Below, piece after piece: positions 25,164 through 34,831 of a DNA stretch of 64,000 bases. The stretch covers positions 1 to 64,000 of the forward strand of contig NZ_JAVHJU010000061.1 of the NCBI RefSeq assembly GCF_031082405.1, in the 5' to 3' direction. Each line of letters begins with the position of its first letter. The stretch's first letter is position 1. The notes beneath the pieces are model-generated. The model ran no database searches. It worked only from the letters and a program-made list of their open reading frames with translations, and had not been told where the DNA came from. The translations under genes were made by a program, and so were the position numbers. The DNA comes from Amycolatopsis sp. A133 (GTDB lineage: Bacteria > Actinomycetota > Actinomycetes > Mycobacteriales > Pseudonocardiaceae).

Positions 25164-27983
25164 TCAGCGCTTGTACCGGTAGGGGATCTCGGTCGGCTGC
25201 CCGGTGGGACCGAAGTCCGGCGGTTGTTCGGTTTCGGTGAACTCGTCGAACCAGCCGCGGGGGGAGCCCCGGGGCGGGGTTTCGGGTTCTTGGCGGGTCG
25301 AGGGCTGCGGGAGAGGGGTGTCCGGGCCGGGGAAGACGGGACGGACGGTCGAGGCAGGCGGGACGGGGGGCATGGTCCCGGGACCGGGGAAGACCGGCCG
25401 CGCCGGGGCGGCGTGCCGGGCGGGGAACGGCTGGGGGGTGGATTCGGGGCCGGGGAAGACCGGCTTGGGGCGGGGTTGCCCTGGCTGCGGGTTGGGGGTA
25501 GCTGGGGCGGTGCTTTGGGCAGGCGCTGGGCTGGGGGCGCTTTGGGCTGGGGCGGGCGCCGGGTTGGGGCCTGCTGGGGCGCCTTGGGCCGGACTGAACG
25601 CCGGGCCAGCGTTTTGGGGGGCGCTGGGCGCCGGGCTCGGGCCGCCTTGGGTGGCGCCCGGCGCCGGATTGAAGCTGGCTGGGCCGGTGCCTTGGACCGG
25701 GTTGAACGCCGGGCCGGTTGGGCCGATGCCTGGGGCGGCGCCGCCGGACGCCTGGGCGGCGCTCGGCTCCGGTGCGGTGCCGGCCGGTCCAGTGTCTTGC
25801 GCAGGCGCGGTGCCCGGCTGAGGGCTGATGCCGTGGGCCGGGGCCGTGCCCGGCACCGGCGCGAAGTGGGGAGCCGAGGCGGCGCTGGGAGCCGGCAAGC
25901 CGGCGGGCCCCCAAGGAGGTTGCGGCAGATGCGAGCCGACCACGGGAGGCGGCGAGTGCGGCGGGACAGGCTGGGACGCATCGTCCGCCGCAGCCGGAGG
26001 CCGCGAAACGTCATCGGGTTCGGGCTGCGATTCAGCGTCCGGCTGCACACCGCCCGCCTCAGCGGGCTGCGGGGGCTGCGAGACGACAGCCGGCATTCCC
26101 TGCGGCGCAGTGGGCGGCCCCGGCGGGCTTTCGGGCACAGCCGGATGGACCGGCTTCTGCTCCGCCGAACCGAACACAGCCTCCTCGGCCCCGCCCGCTT
26201 CGCTCGCGAGCGGCTCGGCGACCGTTGGGGCGACCACCTCGGACCGGTCCTCATCCGCCGGCGCTGCCTCGGCCGCCGGCGACTCAGCCGCCTCCGGGCG
26301 AGCGGTGTCCCGGGGCGCCGGTTCGGCAGCTTCCTGCTGCTCCGGCTCCTGCGGCGCCGAACCCGCCGGTGCCATCGCGGCACTTTCTGGCGAGCTCGCA
26401 TCCCGCGGCACCGGCTCAACGAATGCCGGCGCGACTATCTCCGGCTGATCGGCCTCCTGCGGCACCGGCTCAACGTCTTCCGGTGCGGCAACCTCCGGCT
26501 GACCCACACCCTGCGGCGCCGGTTCGACCGCTCCCGAGGCAACAGCCTCCGTGTCCCGTGGCGCCGACTCGACGAATGCCGGTGCGACTACCTCCGCCTG
26601 ATCGGCCTCCTGCGGCACCGGCTCAACCGATGCCGCTGCGGCACCTTCTGCCTGGTCGGCGCCCTGAGGCACCGGCTCGACCGAGTCCGGAGCGGCGGCT
26701 TCCTGCGGCACCGGTTCAACGGCTGCCGGTGCGGCAGCTAGCTGGTCCGCACCCCGGGGAACCGGCTCGACCGATTCCAAGGCGGCCGCTTCCTGCGGCA
26801 CCGGCTCAACCGAGTCCGAAGCGGCGACCTCCTGCCCCACCGGTTCAACCGATGCCGGTGCCGGTGCCGGTGCGGCAGCTTCCGGCTGGTCCGCATCCTG
26901 CTGTACCCGCTCGACCGGTCCCGAAGGCCGGTCCGCGTCCTGCGGCGCCTCAGGCTGAGCCGCCCCGCCCGGGGCGGGTTCAGTCGAAGCCGCGTGGGGC
27001 TCAGGCTGAGCGACCAGCGGCGGGCTCTCCTCCGACACGGTTGCTACCAGCGGCGAGACCGGACGAAACTCCTCCGCCCGAGCTACCACCGGCCCCGCAG
27101 AACCTGACTCCGGCTCGACAGCCGCACGGGCTTCCGGCTGGGACATCCCCGGCCACGCCACCCCATGACCGGGAGACGACTGCGGCGCCTTCACCGGCCC
27201 CGGCAGATCCGCTTCGGCCGTCACCGCCCACTCCGGCTCCACGGCCGGTGCCACGGGCAGCTCCACCGCAGGTGCCACGGGCGGCTCCACCGCAGGCTGC
27301 CCAACCACCGGCGCAGGCGCGACCGGTCCCTGACGACCCCCCGACTCCTCCGGACGATGACCCCACCCCGGCCCCGGCACTCCCGGCCGCGGCTCCGGCG
27401 GCGGCTGCGGCATCGTCCGCCACACCGGCGCCGGGCCGATGTTCATCGGAGCCGGCGCCTGCGCCGGCGCCCGGCCCGTCGGCGACGACGCCGTCGGGGG
27501 GGCCGGGCGGGCCGCCGGCTTGGGGATCGGGTCCAGGCATGACACCAGCACCGAGGTGTTCTCCGGATCCGGCACCTTCCGGCCGCTTCGCTCGCGGTAC
27601 ACCATCTCGCCGTCCGCGTCCATCTCGACCAGGTAGCCCGCCTCGGCGAGCTGCTCCTCGTCGAGGTCCGCCAGCTTCTCGTACCGCGAGGGCACCACTC
27701 GATAGATCGGCCACGCCAGCGATGCGTGCTCCGCGTGGAACTGGGCCAGCAGCGCCGCCATCTGGTGCTGCCACGGCAGCGACATCCCCTCGGCCAGCGA
27801 ACGCGGCAGCACCACGTACCCCGCGTCCACGCCCGGGTACCCCTGGCTCAGCTGGTCGGCGAGCGGGGTGCTGGACGCGGGCCGGGCGCTCTGCCGGGGC
27901 GGCTGGGGCGCGCCGAACAGCGCCGCCGGGTCTTGGGGCTCGCCCGCTCCGGGCTTGCCCCGCCTGCCGAATTTGCGTCCCAC
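25164..27983 (-). CDS. Pro/Ala/Glu-rich repeat protein of the T4SS-like operon
   Basis: This 939-aa protein begins with a basic tail (GRKFGRRGKPG), then a compact domain (about 40-150, SQGYPGVDAGYVVLPRSLAEGMSLPWQHQMAALLAQ) that I do not recognise. The rest is low-complexity. Residues of about 375-530 hold around ten imperfect 15-20-residue repeats built on SVEPVPQEA, followed by long Pro/Gln/Ala stretches ending in RYKR. There is no signal or membrane segment. GTG at 27983 follows GAGGA. It is the last gene of the T4SS-like operon and may be a cytosolic scaffold or an effector-like tail. The repeat DNA is strongly biased. Confidence 0.75.
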   Translation of the reverse strand: MGRKFGRRGKPGAGEPQDPAALFGAPQPPRQSARPASSTPLADQLSQGYPGVDAGYVVLPRSLAEGMSLPWQHQMAALLAQFHAEHASLAWPIYRVVPSRYEKLADLDEEQLAEAGYLVEMDADGEMVYRERSGRKVPDPENTSVLVSCLDPIPKPAARPAPPTASSPTGRAPAQAPAPMNIGPAPVWRTMPQPPPEPRPGVPGPGWGHRPEESGGRQGPVAPAPVVGQPAVEPPVAPAVELPVAPAVEPEWAVTAEADLPGPVKAPQSSPGHGVAWPGMSQPEARAAVEPESGSAGPVVARAEEFRPVSPLVATVSEESPPLVAQPEPHAASTEPAPGGAAQPEAPQDADRPSGPVERVQQDADQPEAAAPAPAPASVEPVGQEVAASDSVEPVPQEAAALESVEPVPRGADQLAAAPAAVEPVPQEAAAPDSVEPVPQGADQAEGAAAASVEPVPQEADQAEVVAPAFVESAPRDTEAVASGAVEPAPQGVGQPEVAAPEDVEPVPQEADQPEIVAPAFVEPVPRDASSPESAAMAPAGSAPQEPEQQEAAEPAPRDTARPEAAESPAAEAAPADEDRSEVVAPTVAEPLASEAGGAEEAVFGSAEQKPVHPAVPESPPGPPTAPQGMPAVVSQPPQPAEAGGVQPDAESQPEPDDVSRPPAAADDASQPVPPHSPPPVVGSHLPQPPWGPAGLPAPSAASAPHFAPVPGTAPAHGISPQPGTAPAQDTGPAGTAPEPSAAQASGGAAPGIGPTGPAFNPVQGTGPASFNPAPGATQGGPSPAPSAPQNAGPAFSPAQGAPAGPNPAPAPAQSAPSPAPAQSTAPATPNPQPGQPRPKPVFPGPESTPQPFPARHAAPARPVFPGPGTMPPVPPASTVRPVFPGPDTPLPQPSTRQEPETPPRGSPRGWFDEFTETEQPPDFGPTGQPTEIPYRYKR
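26400..26865 (-). repeat. In-frame degenerate tandem repeats
   Basis: About ten copies of a 38-60-bp unit, recognisable on the + strand by CACCGGCTCAACCG-like cores near 26408, 26465, 26519, 26567, 26624, 26671, 26710, 26761, 26799 and 26839. They encode the VEPVPQEA repeats. Spacing varies, as expected from slippage and drift. Confidence 0.7.
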
Positions 27984-28078
27984 GTGCTCATCCTCTGCCA
28001 GTACGCGGCCACCTGCTCGTGGAAGCGCCGCGACGTCGGTGAATCGGTGCGATTCTGTCCAGGCCCTCGCGACCCATG

Positions 28079-29080
28079 CTAAACGCCGGGACGGACCGCC
28101 TGCGGTACCAGTTCGCCCTCGTCGAACGAGAAGTCCCGGGTGTGCACCGGGACGCCGGTCTGCTGCGCCTCGACGATCTTGTTGTCGCCCAGGTACATCA
28201 TCACGTGGTGAATGGACGACGGGTCCGCCGGGTCGGTGGCGAGGAACAGCAGGTCACCGGGCTGCGCGTCGCGCACCGGGAGCAACGCGCCTGCGTGGTA
28301 CTGGTCGCGTGAGACGCGCGGCAGGATGACCCCCGCCGACTCGTAGGCCCGCAGCATCAGGCCCGAACAGTCGTAGGAATTCGGTCCCGTGGCGCCCCAC
28401 ACATACGGCTTCCCCTGCTCGCCCAGCGCGAAACTGATCGCCTGCGCCGCCGCCTGGCTCGGCGGCAGCAGCACACCCATGCCGGTGCCGCAGGCGACGA
28501 CGTCGACGACCTGGCCGACGTTCTCCACCAGCGTCGCCGCCATCGGCTCCCACTTGTGGTAGCGGTCGGGGAACCCCGAGCGCTCCACGGCCTGGGCCGC
28601 GTCGCCCGGCCGCTTGTTCTCCCAGTCCGGCACGCCCAGCAGGACGTCGTAGAACTTGTTGACCTCGTACGTCGGGTCGGTGACCTGCGCCACCGTCCCC
28701 CAGCCCATCGACGGGCGCATCTGGAAGACGCCCAGCGAGTCGCGGTCGCCGTAAGTGAGGTTGTGCAGCCCGGACTCGGTCATCCCGGCCTGGATCGCGA
28801 CCTGCCACGCGCGCGGCGCCAGCGACCGCTGCTTGCCGATCGAGATGATCAGCGCGACGATCCCGCGCTGCTCTTCGTCCAGCTTCGACGCGTCGACCGT
28901 GCCGCGGTCGCCCTGGCCGGGCTGCGTCGGCCCGACCGAGGCGTCGCAGCTCATCAGGGACACGCCCCGGGCCTGCGCCTGCCGGTTGTCGATGACGACC
29001 TTCGCGGCGACCGCGGTCACGACCAGTGCGCCGATCGCGACGAACACGACCAGCCCCAGCCACAGCCCCAGGCGCCGCAC
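28079..29080 (-). CDS. VirB1-like transglycosylase/NlpC-P60 hydrolase
   Basis: This 333-aa envelope protein has one N-terminal membrane anchor (about 8-30). A lytic-transglycosylase-like domain follows, with catalytic-type Glu102 in MTESGLHNLTYGDRDSLGVFQMRPS. The C-terminal NlpC/P60 domain has Cys238 (YDCSGLM) and His291/292 (IHHVMMYLG). Two peptidoglycan-cutting activities in one chain are typical of Gram-positive T4SS and conjugation systems (TcpG, VirB1). GTG start lies 2 bp after the upstream stop, so it is tightly coupled to the VirB8-like gene. Confidence 0.88.
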   Translation of the reverse strand: MRRLGLWLGLVVFVAIGALVVTAVAAKVVIDNRQAQARGVSLMSCDASVGPTQPGQGDRGTVDASKLDEEQRGIVALIISIGKQRSLAPRAWQVAIQAGMTESGLHNLTYGDRDSLGVFQMRPSMGWGTVAQVTDPTYEVNKFYDVLLGVPDWENKRPGDAAQAVERSGFPDRYHKWEPMAATLVENVGQVVDVVACGTGMGVLLPPSQAAAQAISFALGEQGKPYVWGATGPNSYDCSGLMLRAYESAGVILPRVSRDQYHAGALLPVRDAQPGDLLFLATDPADPSSIHHVMMYLGDNKIVEAQQTGVPVHTRDFSFDEGELVPQAVRPGV

Positions 29081-29082
29081 GG

Positions 29083-29682
29083 TCAGCTCGCCTGGTCGTA
29101 GTCGGCGACCCGCCAGCCGGCGTTGGTGCTCACCACCGTGATGGCCAGCTTCGGCCCGTCGGTCGGGATGGTCACCTGCAGCGACTTGGGGTAGGACGTG
29201 CCGACCTCCGGCTCACCGGTGACCTTGGTCGCCGGGATGTTCGCCGGGTCCACCGTCGACATCACCGGCAGGTACTCGTCGGTGGTCAACGGCTTCAGCT
29301 GCGCCAGCCACTGCTCGGAGGTGATGCCGGCCGGGTGGTTCACCCAGGCCGCGGCCCACTCCTTGGCGATGCGGATCGCGTCGCCGTTCGGCGGCGCCGG
29401 CGTGGGGGTGGTCAGCGGCGTGGACAGGCGCGTCGGCAGGTTCGACGTCGGGACGCTCGCGGCGACGCCCGGCGGGGTCGCCGTGCGCGACGTCGTCGTG
29501 CCGGTGGGGGGCGAGGCCTTGGCCTGCGGTTTGCCGACCACCTTCGGCAGCACGATGCCGAGCGCGGTGACCAGGATCGCCAGGAACACCAGCGTCCCCA
29601 TCAGGTGCCGCGGCGAGCGCAGCGGCCAGCCCCACAGGCGGCGGTAGACCGCGGCGCGGCCGCGGTTGGTGCGGATCGGCAT
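29083..29682 (-). CDS. VirB8/TcpC-like single-span protein
   Basis: This 199-aa protein has a basic cytosolic tail, one membrane helix (about 27-48, LMGTLVFLAILVTALGIVLP), a Thr/Pro linker (55-98) and a C-terminal domain of about 100 residues (AKEWAAAWVNHPAGITSEQW to VADYDQAS). The latter has the size and pattern of the NTF2-like fold of VirB8/TcpC. Fold assignment rests on layout and neighbourhood rather than clear motifs. It begins 3 bp after the VirB6-like stop. Confidence 0.68.
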   Translation of the reverse strand: MPIRTNRGRAAVYRRLWGWPLRSPRHLMGTLVFLAILVTALGIVLPKVVGKPQAKASPPTGTTTSRTATPPGVAASVPTSNLPTRLSTPLTTPTPAPPNGDAIRIAKEWAAAWVNHPAGITSEQWLAQLKPLTTDEYLPVMSTVDPANIPATKVTGEPEVGTSYPKSLQVTIPTDGPKLAITVVSTNAGWRVADYDQAS

Positions 29683-29685
29683 CGG

Positions 29686-31770
29686 TCACCGCCCCATCAC
29701 TTGATCGGTCTCACGCGGTTCCTCGCGGACCTCGATGCCCCGCGACGGCCGGTAGAGCACAAAAACCGGCTTGCCGGCGACGACTTCGGGGTCGACGCGC
29801 CGCGGCTGGGCGCGCACGCCCGGCACCCGCGGGGCGTCCTGCGCCGGGTAGTCGCTGAAGCCGGATTCGGGGGTGCGCAGATCGGACGGCACGACGACGG
29901 GCTCGGGTTCGTCGCTCCAGCGCCGGTCGGCCACCGGCGAGGTGTCGACGCGCCGGCTCTCCTGCCGCGTGGTCGGACGGCCCCCCGCGCCGACGACGAC
30001 GTAATCGCCGCCGTCGCCGTTGACCGGGTTGTACTGGCCGAACACCGGGGCACCGGGACGGCCGCCCGCGGGCAGCGCGCCCGCGGATCCCCCGCCGCCG
30101 GCACCCCCCGGCCAGGGCGCGCCGGACCAGGCGGCGGCCGGGCGGGCCGCGCCGGAGCCGTTGTCGAGGCGCTGGGCGTTGGCGAAGATCGTGGCTTCCG
30201 GCCGGAACCGGCCACCACCGGCGGTGGCGCCGAGCGGACCGCGCTGCTCGCCGTCGACGACGTCGTCGGTGTCGCGCACGTTCTGCCAGAACTCGTCCTG
30301 CGGCGTCGGGCCGTTCCGGTTGCGCCGGAAGCGCGAGAACATCCCGCCCCCGGGCGACGGCACGGCGGCGCCGACCATGCTGACCGACATCTCGACCATC
30401 TGCCACAGGCGCCGGACCGGCCGCCCGACCATGAACAGCAGCACGGTGATGAGCCCGGCGAGGACCATCTGCGTGAGCATGTTCAGCGAGTTCCCGGCGT
30501 CGAAGATGGCCTGCAGCAGCAGGGCGTGCACGCCGGCGAGCACGGAGAGCACGACGAGGTTGAAGGCCACCCCGCCGGCGACCTTGAGCACGCGGCGGAG
30601 GATCTCCGGGTGCAGCAGGGCGACGAGCCCGATCAGCGGCGCGGTGAGCGCGAAGAGGCGGATGAGGACCTGGGCGAGCAGGACGCTGGCCTTGGCGAGC
30701 AGCTGGAAGAGCGAGTAGACGAGGGCCTGGCCGAGGGAGAGGAAGCCCGCACCCGTTCGGCCGCCGGCTTCGCCGGTGAAGTAGCCGGTGGCGGGGCCGA
30801 GCTTGGTGGAGATGTCCTTGTAGGCGTTCTTCTTGCCGTCGATGACGGCTTGGTTGCCGTCGTCGCCGCTGACCAGCTGGTTTCGGGTGAACGCCTGGGC
30901 GTCGAGCAGCGGCTTGCCGAACTGCTCGGCCTGCGGCGCCGACGGCGTGCCGAATTCCCCGCGCAGCCAGTTGTTGTAGACGATCTGCGTGTGGAGCTGG
31001 GTGGGCAGGATGTCGCGGACGATCCGGTCGCCGCTTTCGTCGACGAATCCCGCCTGGATGTTCGTCGTGGTCTGGACGATCGCTTTGTCGATCGGGTCGA
31101 AGTACCGCAGCATCGCCAGTGACGACGCCGCCAGCCAGATCCCGGCCAGTGCGTAGAGCGCTCGTTTGCTGACCGCGGCCAGGTCGCCCCGCCAGATGTT
31201 GCGGAACATCATGATCGACAGGATCAGCGCGACCAGGCCGAACAGCTGGGCGTAGATGTTGTTGTAGACCTTCTCGGCGCCGGACTTCACCGCGTTGTAG
31301 ATCGGGTTCAGCAGGCCGCCCTCGAGCACCGTGTAGTGCAGCGAGTTGGTCGCGCCGACGATGTTCTTGCCCAGGTTGAACAGCTGGTTGCCACCCCAGG
31401 TGTCCAAAGTGGACCCGGCCGGGGTCAGGTTCAGCCCCGAGCAGTTGGTCTCGAAGGTGTTCCACACCATGCCGGCGTAGCCGTAGTCGATGTAGGCGCT
31501 GTTCGGTTCGCCGTGGCCCTCCGGCGGGTCGATCGCGCCGACCATCCCGGCCCCGGGCCGTTCCGGGTTGGGCGCCTCACCGCACGCCGCCGCGCTGGCC
31601 GCGGGGGCCGTGGCGATGGCCTGCAGGCCGAGGATCAGCATGACGGCGAACATCGTCGCCTTGCGGCTCGGCGCGCGCCGAGGCCGGGGACCTTCCTTGA
31701 TCCGGCGCTTCACGGCGTGCCATCCGGCGGCCAGCGTCAGCAGCACCGCCAACGTCAGCAGGGTGTTCAT
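29686..31770 (-). CDS. VirB6/TrbL-like polytopic membrane protein
   Basis: This 694-aa protein has a signal-like N-terminus, about seven to eight membrane helices (for example LFGLVALILSIMMF, LYALAGIWLAASSLAML, LLAKASVLLAQVLIRLFALTAPLIGLVALL, LVVLSVLAGVHALLL) and a disordered cytosolic tail of about 230 residues rich in Gly/Pro/Arg. This matches TrbL/VirB6 channel components of T4SS. The ATG at 31770 overlaps the stop of a 37-aa ORF (ATGA). Confidence 0.85.
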   Translation of the reverse strand: MNTLLTLAVLLTLAAGWHAVKRRIKEGPRPRRAPSRKATMFAVMLILGLQAIATAPAASAAACGEAPNPERPGAGMVGAIDPPEGHGEPNSAYIDYGYAGMVWNTFETNCSGLNLTPAGSTLDTWGGNQLFNLGKNIVGATNSLHYTVLEGGLLNPIYNAVKSGAEKVYNNIYAQLFGLVALILSIMMFRNIWRGDLAAVSKRALYALAGIWLAASSLAMLRYFDPIDKAIVQTTTNIQAGFVDESGDRIVRDILPTQLHTQIVYNNWLRGEFGTPSAPQAEQFGKPLLDAQAFTRNQLVSGDDGNQAVIDGKKNAYKDISTKLGPATGYFTGEAGGRTGAGFLSLGQALVYSLFQLLAKASVLLAQVLIRLFALTAPLIGLVALLHPEILRRVLKVAGGVAFNLVVLSVLAGVHALLLQAIFDAGNSLNMLTQMVLAGLITVLLFMVGRPVRRLWQMVEMSVSMVGAAVPSPGGGMFSRFRRNRNGPTPQDEFWQNVRDTDDVVDGEQRGPLGATAGGGRFRPEATIFANAQRLDNGSGAARPAAAWSGAPWPGGAGGGGSAGALPAGGRPGAPVFGQYNPVNGDGGDYVVVGAGGRPTTRQESRRVDTSPVADRRWSDEPEPVVVPSDLRTPESGFSDYPAQDAPRVPGVRAQPRRVDPEVVAGKPVFVLYRPSRGIEVREEPRETDQVMGR

Positions 31771-31880
31771 GCCGCGCCCCCCGCGGAACCGGCCTCGGCC
31801 TCGGGACGGCTGCCCGCGACCCGGCTGCCGGGGCCCGCGCCCCGAACCGCGCGCTTGCCTCGCTCCCGGGCCGCGTTCAT
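31767..31880 (-). CDS. 37-aa basic ORF coupled on both sides
   Basis: This short ORF fills the gap between the VirB4 and VirB6 genes exactly. Its ATG overlaps the VirB4 stop (ATGA, 31877-31880) and its stop overlaps the VirB6 start (ATGA, 31767-31770). The product is basic and Gly/Ala-rich (MNAARERGKRAVRG...). No fold is expected; it may serve mainly to carry ribosomes between the two large genes, or it may be a small accessory subunit. Confidence 0.6.
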   Translation of the reverse strand: MNAARERGKRAVRGAGPGSRVAGSRPEAEAGSAGGAA

Positions 31881-34828
31881 GCGGCGTCCCGGCCGGTGCC
31901 GCCCTTTCCACCCGACCGGGCGTGTTGCTGCTGCCCGTTCGACGGCTGGACGCCGCCCTCCACCTCGCCCGTCTCCGAGGCCAGTGGATCCGGTGCCCCC
32001 AGGAGGTTCTCGTCGGCCAGGCCGACCTCCAGTTCCGCCGCCAGCTCGAAGTCCTGCTCCAGCTCGATGTCGTCCTCCGGGGGGACCGCGACGTACGGCT
32101 TCTTCTCCTCCGCAGGCAGCGCCAGCTCGTTGCCGGGGCGCCGGGAGGGCGCCGCGTCCTTCGAACCCGGGGTCGTGTCCATGACCGCGCGCAGGTGGTC
32201 CAGGTGCGGGCCCGAGAAGTCGACGCGGATGCGCTCCACGCCGCCCGCGCCGTCGCCGAAGATGAACTGGCGGGGCTCGACGTCGCGCTCCACTCCGCGC
32301 TGGGCGCCCGGGCGGCGGCCCAGTGCCGCCACCACCTGCTCGTACCCGACGCCCACCGGGACCTTCAAGAGGCGAAGGGCGTCCGCCTGGGCGTCGTCGT
32401 CGTCCAGGCGGCCGACGAACACCGAGTCCAGCAGGGTCACAAAACCCTGGATCTTCAGGAAGTCCGCCGGGATCTGGGACGACAGCAGGACGCGGACGTT
32501 CCACTTGCGCGAGTCACGCGCGAAGCGGTTCATCAGCACGCGCCCGGTCGGGACCTCCGACAGGAAGAACGCCTCGTCGATCCAGACGCCCTTGCGCATC
32601 TCCTTCGGCTTCTCGTACACCGATCGCTGGGTCAGCCACGCCGCCAGGTTCAGCATCTCGACGCCGAGGGACTCCGCGTCCGTCCAGTACTCGCGGGGGA
32701 CGCCGTCCTTCGGCAGGGTCAGGCCCGCCATGGTCAGGACCGTCAAGCGGTCGTCGCGGGTTTCGGAGTACGGGTCCGCGTCGGTCTCCGGGATGAGCAG
32801 CGCCATCCGTTCGCGCATCTCGTCGAGAAAGTCCGCGACGACGACCGCGTGCTCGTGGTGCTCGCTCGAATCCCGGCGCAAGGCATCGATTACCTGCCCA
32901 GGATCCGCATCGAACCGGCCGCCGACGGCGCGGACCGCGCGCAGCAGCACGATCCGGGTCTGCGCCATCCGCGAGACCTCGTACGGCAGGACACCGGAGA
33001 GAACGTCCAGCACCAGCCGTCGCCGCGTCGCGCCGGCAAGGGCTTTCTCGCGGCGCCAGGAGCGCTCCGGGTCGTCCTCGTCCATGAAGTGCTCGATGAG
33101 TGGCTCGGCGACCACCCGGTACGGGTTCAGGATCCCCGGCTGGGCGTTGAGCAGGTTGATCGGCCGCGCGTACGGCCGCATTTCCGGCAGGTCGCAGAGG
33201 CGGGACAAGGGCCCCGAAGGGTCGAGGATCGTCCAGTTCGCCCCCGCGCGCAGCGTCTTGTAGACGATGCCGCCGCCGAGGAACGACTTACCACCACCCA
33301 GGCCCGCCACCATGGCCGTCAGGCCGGAACCGTCACGGATCTCCTGGGCCATCCACGGGTCCCAGGCCACCGGGCGCCGGGTCGCCGTGCACGTTTCGCC
33401 GAGCAGGATGCCGCGGCGGTCGCCGACCTCCGCGGTCGCCGTCGGGACCGCCGAGGACGCCCAGACCACCGAGCCGCGGCGCATGTACGCCGCCGACGCC
33501 AGCGGCTCGCCCGGGATGAACTCCCTGGCCAGCGCGTACTGGGCTTCGGGGTGCTCGATGGCGATCTTCGGCTTGTACAGGTCGAGCAGCTGCTGGGCCA
33601 GGCGCAGCGCGTCGCGCTCGGTCGGGCCGGACACCGCCAGCCGCCACCAGGACCGCACGCGGGTGGCGAGCGCGGTGAAGCCCGACGTCATCTCGTCGTC
33701 GATCTCCAGCACGCGCCCGGCCTGCCGCGACAGCGACTGCGGCGGCTCGAGCTCGTGTTCGTCGGTGTAGTGCTTGACCTGCGAGCGCACCTTGTTCATC
33801 TGGCGCTGCAGCTCGCTGGCGACCTCTTCGGGGCGCCGGACGTAGATCCTCGCCGACACCTCGACCGCGGCGGGCAGCCGGTCGGCGTGCTGGATCCACG
33901 GGTCGTCGACCTCGGGGATCTGCAGGCCGTGCATCTGCCCGACGGTGAGCACCGCCAGGTGCCGCGAGACGCCGGCGTTGGACCCGGTGCGGCCGCGGAC
34001 GGTCACCGTCGGCGCGTACGGGTCGGCGTAGTAGTCGGCGGCGTCGGTGAAGCTGGCCAGGTCTTCGGGCTCCCAGGCCGCGCCCGGCACGGCGGGCATG
34101 TTGCGCGGCGCGGGCAGGCCCAGGGAGCACGAGCGGTGCATCAGCCAGGACATCTCCTCGGCGTGCACCGGACGGCCTTCCAGCCCGGCGCTGCCGATGA
34201 CCTGGTCGAGGTGCTCGACCTCGGAGTCCAGCGCGGTCAGCTCGGCGTCGACGGCCTCGGGCAGGATCTTGCGCAGCACCGGCGCGGCCCGCTCGACCGC
34301 GCGGTCGACCATCCGCCGGGTCTGCACCTGGACCCCCAGGTAGACCTCTTTTTCGGCCATCGAGCGGCCCATCAGCTGCTGCTGCTCGCCGATCAGGTAG
34401 TCGTCGAAGGACAGCGCACCCGGGACGTCCTGCGGGCGGCCGTGCGCGTTGTAGACGTGCGCCTCGGCCCACATCCGGATCGGGTACGGCCGGTTCGTCA
34501 CGCGCAGGTGCAGCCAGCGGCCCTGCAGCTCGGCGTACTGGCCGGCGATGGCCGCGATCAGGTCGCGCCGCTGGGAGTCCGAGCGGAACGACCAGCGCTG
34601 CGGCGCCAGCCGGTACCAGGCGTAGACCTCGACGCCGGTGCGCACCAGGTGCCCGTCGATGCTGCGCACCGCGATCGACGGGGTGTATGCGGGAATGGCC
34701 TGCTCACCCGGCAGGCGCGCCTTGTTCCCCGAGCCGTTCCGCGACGCGCGGACCTGCTCGGGCGGTTGCCATGCGCCCGAGTGGGTGTCCCGACCCCGTT
34801 TTCCTCGGCTACCGCCGCGACCGAACAA
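31877..34828 (-). CDS. VirB4/TraE-type T4SS ATPase
   Basis: This 983-aa ATPase should power assembly of the secretion apparatus at the inner face of the membrane. An N-terminal VirB4 domain precedes Walker A GLGGGKS (about residue 511) and Walker B GVWIDEAFF (about 749); LLSSQIPADFLK is the sensor-like block found in VirB4. The last 130 residues are acidic and disordered. The start codon is TTG at 34828, supported by GGAGG six bases upstream and by a 3-bp gap to the preceding stop. It is central to the eight-gene operon. Confidence 0.92.
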   Translation of the reverse strand: MFGRGGSRGKRGRDTHSGAWQPPEQVRASRNGSGNKARLPGEQAIPAYTPSIAVRSIDGHLVRTGVEVYAWYRLAPQRWSFRSDSQRRDLIAAIAGQYAELQGRWLHLRVTNRPYPIRMWAEAHVYNAHGRPQDVPGALSFDDYLIGEQQQLMGRSMAEKEVYLGVQVQTRRMVDRAVERAAPVLRKILPEAVDAELTALDSEVEHLDQVIGSAGLEGRPVHAEEMSWLMHRSCSLGLPAPRNMPAVPGAAWEPEDLASFTDAADYYADPYAPTVTVRGRTGSNAGVSRHLAVLTVGQMHGLQIPEVDDPWIQHADRLPAAVEVSARIYVRRPEEVASELQRQMNKVRSQVKHYTDEHELEPPQSLSRQAGRVLEIDDEMTSGFTALATRVRSWWRLAVSGPTERDALRLAQQLLDLYKPKIAIEHPEAQYALAREFIPGEPLASAAYMRRGSVVWASSAVPTATAEVGDRRGILLGETCTATRRPVAWDPWMAQEIRDGSGLTAMVAGLGGGKSFLGGGIVYKTLRAGANWTILDPSGPLSRLCDLPEMRPYARPINLLNAQPGILNPYRVVAEPLIEHFMDEDDPERSWRREKALAGATRRRLVLDVLSGVLPYEVSRMAQTRIVLLRAVRAVGGRFDADPGQVIDALRRDSSEHHEHAVVVADFLDEMRERMALLIPETDADPYSETRDDRLTVLTMAGLTLPKDGVPREYWTDAESLGVEMLNLAAWLTQRSVYEKPKEMRKGVWIDEAFFLSEVPTGRVLMNRFARDSRKWNVRVLLSSQIPADFLKIQGFVTLLDSVFVGRLDDDDAQADALRLLKVPVGVGYEQVVAALGRRPGAQRGVERDVEPRQFIFGDGAGGVERIRVDFSGPHLDHLRAVMDTTPGSKDAAPSRRPGNELALPAEEKKPYVAVPPEDDIELEQDFELAAELEVGLADENLLGAPDPLASETGEVEGGVQPSNGQQQHARSGGKGGTGRDAA

Positions 34829-34831
34829 CGA

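Noticed and set aside
27984..28078. Short frame starting at 28077 between the NlpC gene and the Pro-rich gene
   Set aside because: Twenty-nine residues, no coupling to either neighbour and no clear ribosome-binding site.
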